A stretch of DNA of 7,254 nucleotides from assembly GCA_947446335.1 (NCBI GenBank), contig CANFGA010000153.1, forward strand, positions 1-7,254. Direction: 5' to 3'. Positions 6,001 to 7,254 of this stretch are shown here, piece by piece; positions within the stretch are counted from its first letter, which is position 1, and every line of letters starts with the position of its first letter. The position numbers and the translations under genes are program-made. The notes under the pieces were generated by a model. That model did not search any database. It saw only the letters and a program-made list of their open reading frames with translations, and had not been told where the DNA came from. This DNA comes from Oxalobacteraceae bacterium. GTDB lineage: Bacteria; Pseudomonadota; Gammaproteobacteria; Burkholderiales; Burkholderiaceae_D.

Positions 6001-7254
6001 CCAGCGTGCCGCCGCCATCGGTGTAACTGGCCGCAACCGTGATGACCTGGCCGACATCAGCCTCGACCAGCGTGTAATTGTCGCCGGTCGCATCGGTGAT
6101 CGCAACGCCAGCGCGCAGCCACTGGTAAGTGACGGTGCCCAGGCCATCGAGATCGACCAGACTGTGGCCGACATACAGCACGTCGTTTTGCAACGCCACT
6201 GCATCGTCCGGTGTATCACCTACTCGGGCGTCGAGCACATTGTAGATTGTGACCGTGCCGGTAGGCAGATCGTTGACAGGCACCAGGGTGATGACCGTAT
6301 TGGCGCTGACGCCAGGCTGACCATCCATGTCCAAGGAACTGACCGTCACCGTGTGCGCGGTCGTGCCCGGATTTTCAGACAAATTGACATATTGAACGGC
6401 GCGCAAGCCCGCTTCGAAGGCCTCGGTAGAGACCGGGCCGTCGGTGGCGCTCAGCACGATCTGATGGGCATCGTCGCTGATCATCACCGTGATGCCGAAC
6501 CCGTTGAGGGTACCGATTTGCAACGTCGAGAGCGTCAGCGTTTCCAACGCGCCATCAGGGGCATCGTTCAGACTGATCGTCACGCTGGCCAGAGGAATGG
6601 CCGAGCCGATCAGCGACGCATCGCTCGCCGCGATCGCCAGGCCAGGACCGTTTTCGGTATAAGAAACGGCATAATCGAGGCCGGATGTGATGCCATTGAG
6701 ATCGGCTACATGGACCGGGTTCACGTTCATGAACAGCGTTGCGACCGGGGAATCGGTCCCGCCGGCCGGCACGCCAGCGTCATGCACGGTGACAGTCACC
6801 GGGCGCACGCCGGCGGTTGCAGCCGGGCTCGTGTTGTTGTAGACCACGGTCAGCAGCGCCGCCTTGTAGTCGGCTGCCGTGCCGGCCCCGGTCAGGGTCA
6901 ACGGATCGGTTTGCGTGCCGGTGCCGCTGAATACGATCTCGCCCATCGACCCCGTGTACACGTCGCCATCCTGCGTCGTCGACAGCATTTCATAGGGTTT
7001 GCCGAAGCCATTGTCGAGCGTCGCCGCCGCATCCATCACCAGCGTGGCCGATGTCAGGAAATCGCTGACATCGACGTCGGTGATGGTCAGATTATCCGTG
7101 AACAGCAGTGCCGGAGCGCCTTGCGGGTTGAATTCCGCCTGGCCATTGATAGAAATAACATCAACCTTGACTGGCACTGAGCCGTTCAAATCGATGATCG
7201 GTGCATCGTTGACCGCACTGACGTCGATTGATGCGGTGTCGCCATCGACCGAGA
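3029..7254 (-). CDS. Giant secreted adhesin-like protein: VCBS/cadherin-like/Ig-like modules with FG-GAP beta-propeller, 5' end beyond window
   Basis: The frame stays open to the right edge, so the true start is outside; the TTG at 7189 is not a start because VNDAPII precedes it in frame. Visible residues number 1407, with domains in order: end of a cadherin-like repeat (VNDAPI, 14-19); module A (about 22-180) and module B (181-327), each ending in a Y-x-N-x-S...VTV pattern; Ig-like YQW module (327-434); cadherin-like repeat with VLANDTDADVGD (432-535); FG-GAP propeller (537-903); module C (903-1045); a VCBS domain (1045-1147, GTLVATDVDSSAAF, GEWTY, GTTYTDSFTV); a second YQW module (1148-1240); and a C-terminal domain (1240-1407) with LYLDSTLAVNGYWV and FTIQDGSEFDTGSVAGTIS, resembling choice-of-anchor U domains, ending DVPTGGVFF. 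No RTX GGxGxD repeats are visible. The hydrophobic tail and the downstream PrtD-type exporter suggest type I secretion from the C-terminus. The role is probably extracellular adhesion or matrix, Ca-stabilised; the ligand is unknown. Confidence 0.93.
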   Translation of the reverse strand, partial: SVDGDTASIDVSAVNDAPIIDLNGSVPVKVDVISINGQAEFNPQGAPALLFTDNLTITDVDVSDFLTSATLVMDAAATLDNGFGKPYEMLSTTQDGDVYTGSMGEIVFSGTGTQTDPLTLTGAGTAADYKAALLTVVYNNTSPAATAGVRPVTVTVHDAGVPAGGTDSPVATLFMNVNPVHVADLNGITSGLDYAVSYTENGPGLAIAASDASLIGSAIPLASVTISLNDAPDGALETLTLSTLQIGTLNGFGITVMISDDAHQIVLSATDGPVSTEAFEAGLRAVQYVNLSENPGTTAHTVTVSSLDMDGQPGVSANTVITLVPVNDLPTGTVTIYNVLDARVGDTPDDAVALQNDVLYVGHSLVDLDGLGTVTYQWLRAGVAITDATGDNYTLVEADVGQVITVAASYTDGGGTLETITSNASNAIINVNDAPVAVADTASGEENQTLTFDVLANDTDADVGDVLSLNSVSAPDGQGTASVVNGQVVFNPGTDFDHLAQGEVVHVTLSYEMQDQLGLTSTSTLDVTITGTNDAPTIGVGFVEYATGGAVSFSVTSADLDGNGSLDLIVVNSGIYNNNNNNGNSVSVLLNNGDGTFADKVDYAVGSEVGNNSYGAFSATNTDLNADGKVDLIIANGNGVSVLLNNGDGTFAERTDYAIGSQTRGVTSADVNGDGKADLIASSVAGVSVLLGAGDGTFAGQVDYAVGSSSENINGGAFGVISADLNGDGYADLVVANLESSSVSVLLNTGDGTFAEKVDYTTGSLPYNLTNADLNGDGNADLIVANFESNSVSVLLNNGDGTFVDKVDYATGVLPFSVTSADVDGDGKADVIVSNYGSSSVSVLLGSGDGTLAAKIDLSTPSGSLAIASADVNDDGKVDLIATSFGSGTVAVLTHVREALLVTAFTEQTPVTVSSIIQINDVDGNADWTGGTLKVQISANSESADALSLATSNPGEGGIWLAEGNLLMAGEIQIGTADAASAVANAAWTFTFGADATNALVQATAQALQFNNSSDAPGTSARTVTFTVTDSHLAVATSDRIITVTEVNDAAVISGTILRNLVETDAALTTGGTLVATDVDSSAAFVEQSDVEGRNGYGVFSILAGGEWTYTASSAHNEFVVGTTYTDSFTVATADGTTQVVTVNIAGSNDAPTGSVIIGGTPIQGQTLTASNTLADLDGLGQVTYQWNADGVAINGATGSSYTLTGAELAKAITVSASYVDGNDTLESVTSSATVVRPVGTAGVTDAGLSVVTTVTVTPVDSASPIVVSLQLNNGTDAISIVQNAIDGGNVVIPNGMVTPLGVFNITGTGNTDGTEHFSLYLDSTLAVNGYWVQNADGLLVNLASAPYGGSTVIEGGKIHLSFTIQDGSEFDTGSVAGTISTAGLAAQLDLSIIGHASDVPTGGVFF
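3535..3812 (-). repeat. Ig-like YQW module 2 of the giant protein
   Basis: Residues about 1148-1240: GSVIIGGTPIQGQTLTASN, DLDGLGQVTYQWNADG, GATGSSYTLTGAELAKAITV, VDGNDTLESVTSS. It is the last module before the unique C-terminal domain and the closest relative of the lipoprotein's module at 2619-2873. It is less similar to module 1 at 5950-6275. Confidence 0.85.
5295..5499 (-). repeat. Near-identical DNA repeat pair between propeller blades
   Basis: Positions 5295-5337 and 5457-5499 match over 43 nt with one mismatch (31 nt exact). The 19-mer at 5319-5337 and 5481-5499 recurs at 5010-5028. It codes the LLNNGDGTFA-type strand and loop. Identity at synonymous sites shows recent duplication or ongoing gene conversion among blades. 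Confidence 0.85.
5507..5524 (-). repeat. In-frame trinucleotide microsatellite (AAC)6 coding six Asn
   Basis: Six GTT units on the plus strand read AAC on the coding strand, giving IYNNNNNNGNSV in propeller blade 1 just before the SVSVLL strand. Other blades have a short turn here (for example LESSSVSV). Unit gain or loss by slippage would lengthen or shorten a surface loop without a frameshift. Confidence 0.9.
5950..6275 (-). repeat. Ig-like YQW module 1 of the giant protein
   Basis: Residues about 327-434: NDLPTGTVTIYNV, GHSLVDLDGLGTVTYQW, AITDATGDNYTLVEADVGQ, ASYTDGGGTLETITS, ending at VNDAPVAVADT. It has the same fold signature (DLDGLG-TYQW, DA/GAT, YTL, ITV-AS) as the modules at 3535-3812 and 2619-2873, but with a longer insertion before the DLDGLG segment. 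Confidence 0.8.

Noticed and set aside
5267..7180. Plus-strand ORF of 637 aa with repeated QQHRHAIAV-like segments
   Set aside because: Its repeats are the antisense image of the FG-GAP repeats in the giant gene; no start context or domain supports coding.
7187..7189. TTG as start codon of the giant gene
   Set aside because: The same frame continues upstream to the window edge with a typical VNDAPII linker, so the gene begins outside the window.
3029..7254. RTX toxin repeats (GGxGxDxxx)
   Set aside because: Asp/Gly-rich DxDGDGxxD loops are present, but they are FG-GAP calcium loops at ~50-residue spacing, not tandem nonapeptides.

Overview
The window reads as a GC-rich Gram-negative genome. 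The style (GC-ending codons, PrtD-type exporter, outer-membrane-type lipoprotein, giant VCBS/Ig-like secreted protein) suits a betaproteobacterium such as a member of the Oxalobacteraceae/Burkholderiales, but that placement is inference. All three genes lie on the minus strand and cover almost everything. The long plus-strand ORFs are antisense shadows.

In transcription order (right to left): (1) 7254-3029, the 3' part of a giant secreted surface or adhesin-like protein. Its 5' end lies beyond the right edge, and 1407 residues are visible. They hold cadherin-like/VCBS/Ig-like modules, a complete seven-repeat FG-GAP (integrin-alpha-like, calcium-binding) beta-propeller, and a C-terminal domain resembling the 'choice-of-anchor U' type with a hydrophobic tail (GGVFF). 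(2) 3029-1953, an outer-membrane-type lipoprotein of 358 aa (or 346 aa from an internal start). Its first possible start overlaps the stop of the giant gene (TGATG). It carries an Ig-like domain closely related to the last Ig-like domain of the giant protein, then a beta-rich, two-cysteine domain of unknown function. (3) 1694-1, a PrtD/AprD-type type I secretion ABC transporter, complete except for a few C-terminal residues off the left edge.

The order substrate, lipoprotein, ABC exporter suggests one secretion locus. The ABC protein would export the giant protein, and a membrane-fusion protein probably follows beyond position 1. The lipoprotein is the least explained part. Its coupling to the substrate gene and the shared Ig-like module suggest a surface partner, tether or assembly factor. 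The 258-bp gap between lipoprotein and transporter (1695-1952) holds two perfect tandem hairpins and no gene. These could set the substrate-to-transporter expression ratio.

Other structure: an in-frame (AAC)6 microsatellite in blade 1 of the propeller, near-identical DNA repeats among blades, and a perfect 10-bp hairpin inside the lipoprotein signal-peptide codons. No RTX nonapeptides, RNA genes, mobile elements or CRISPR arrays were seen.
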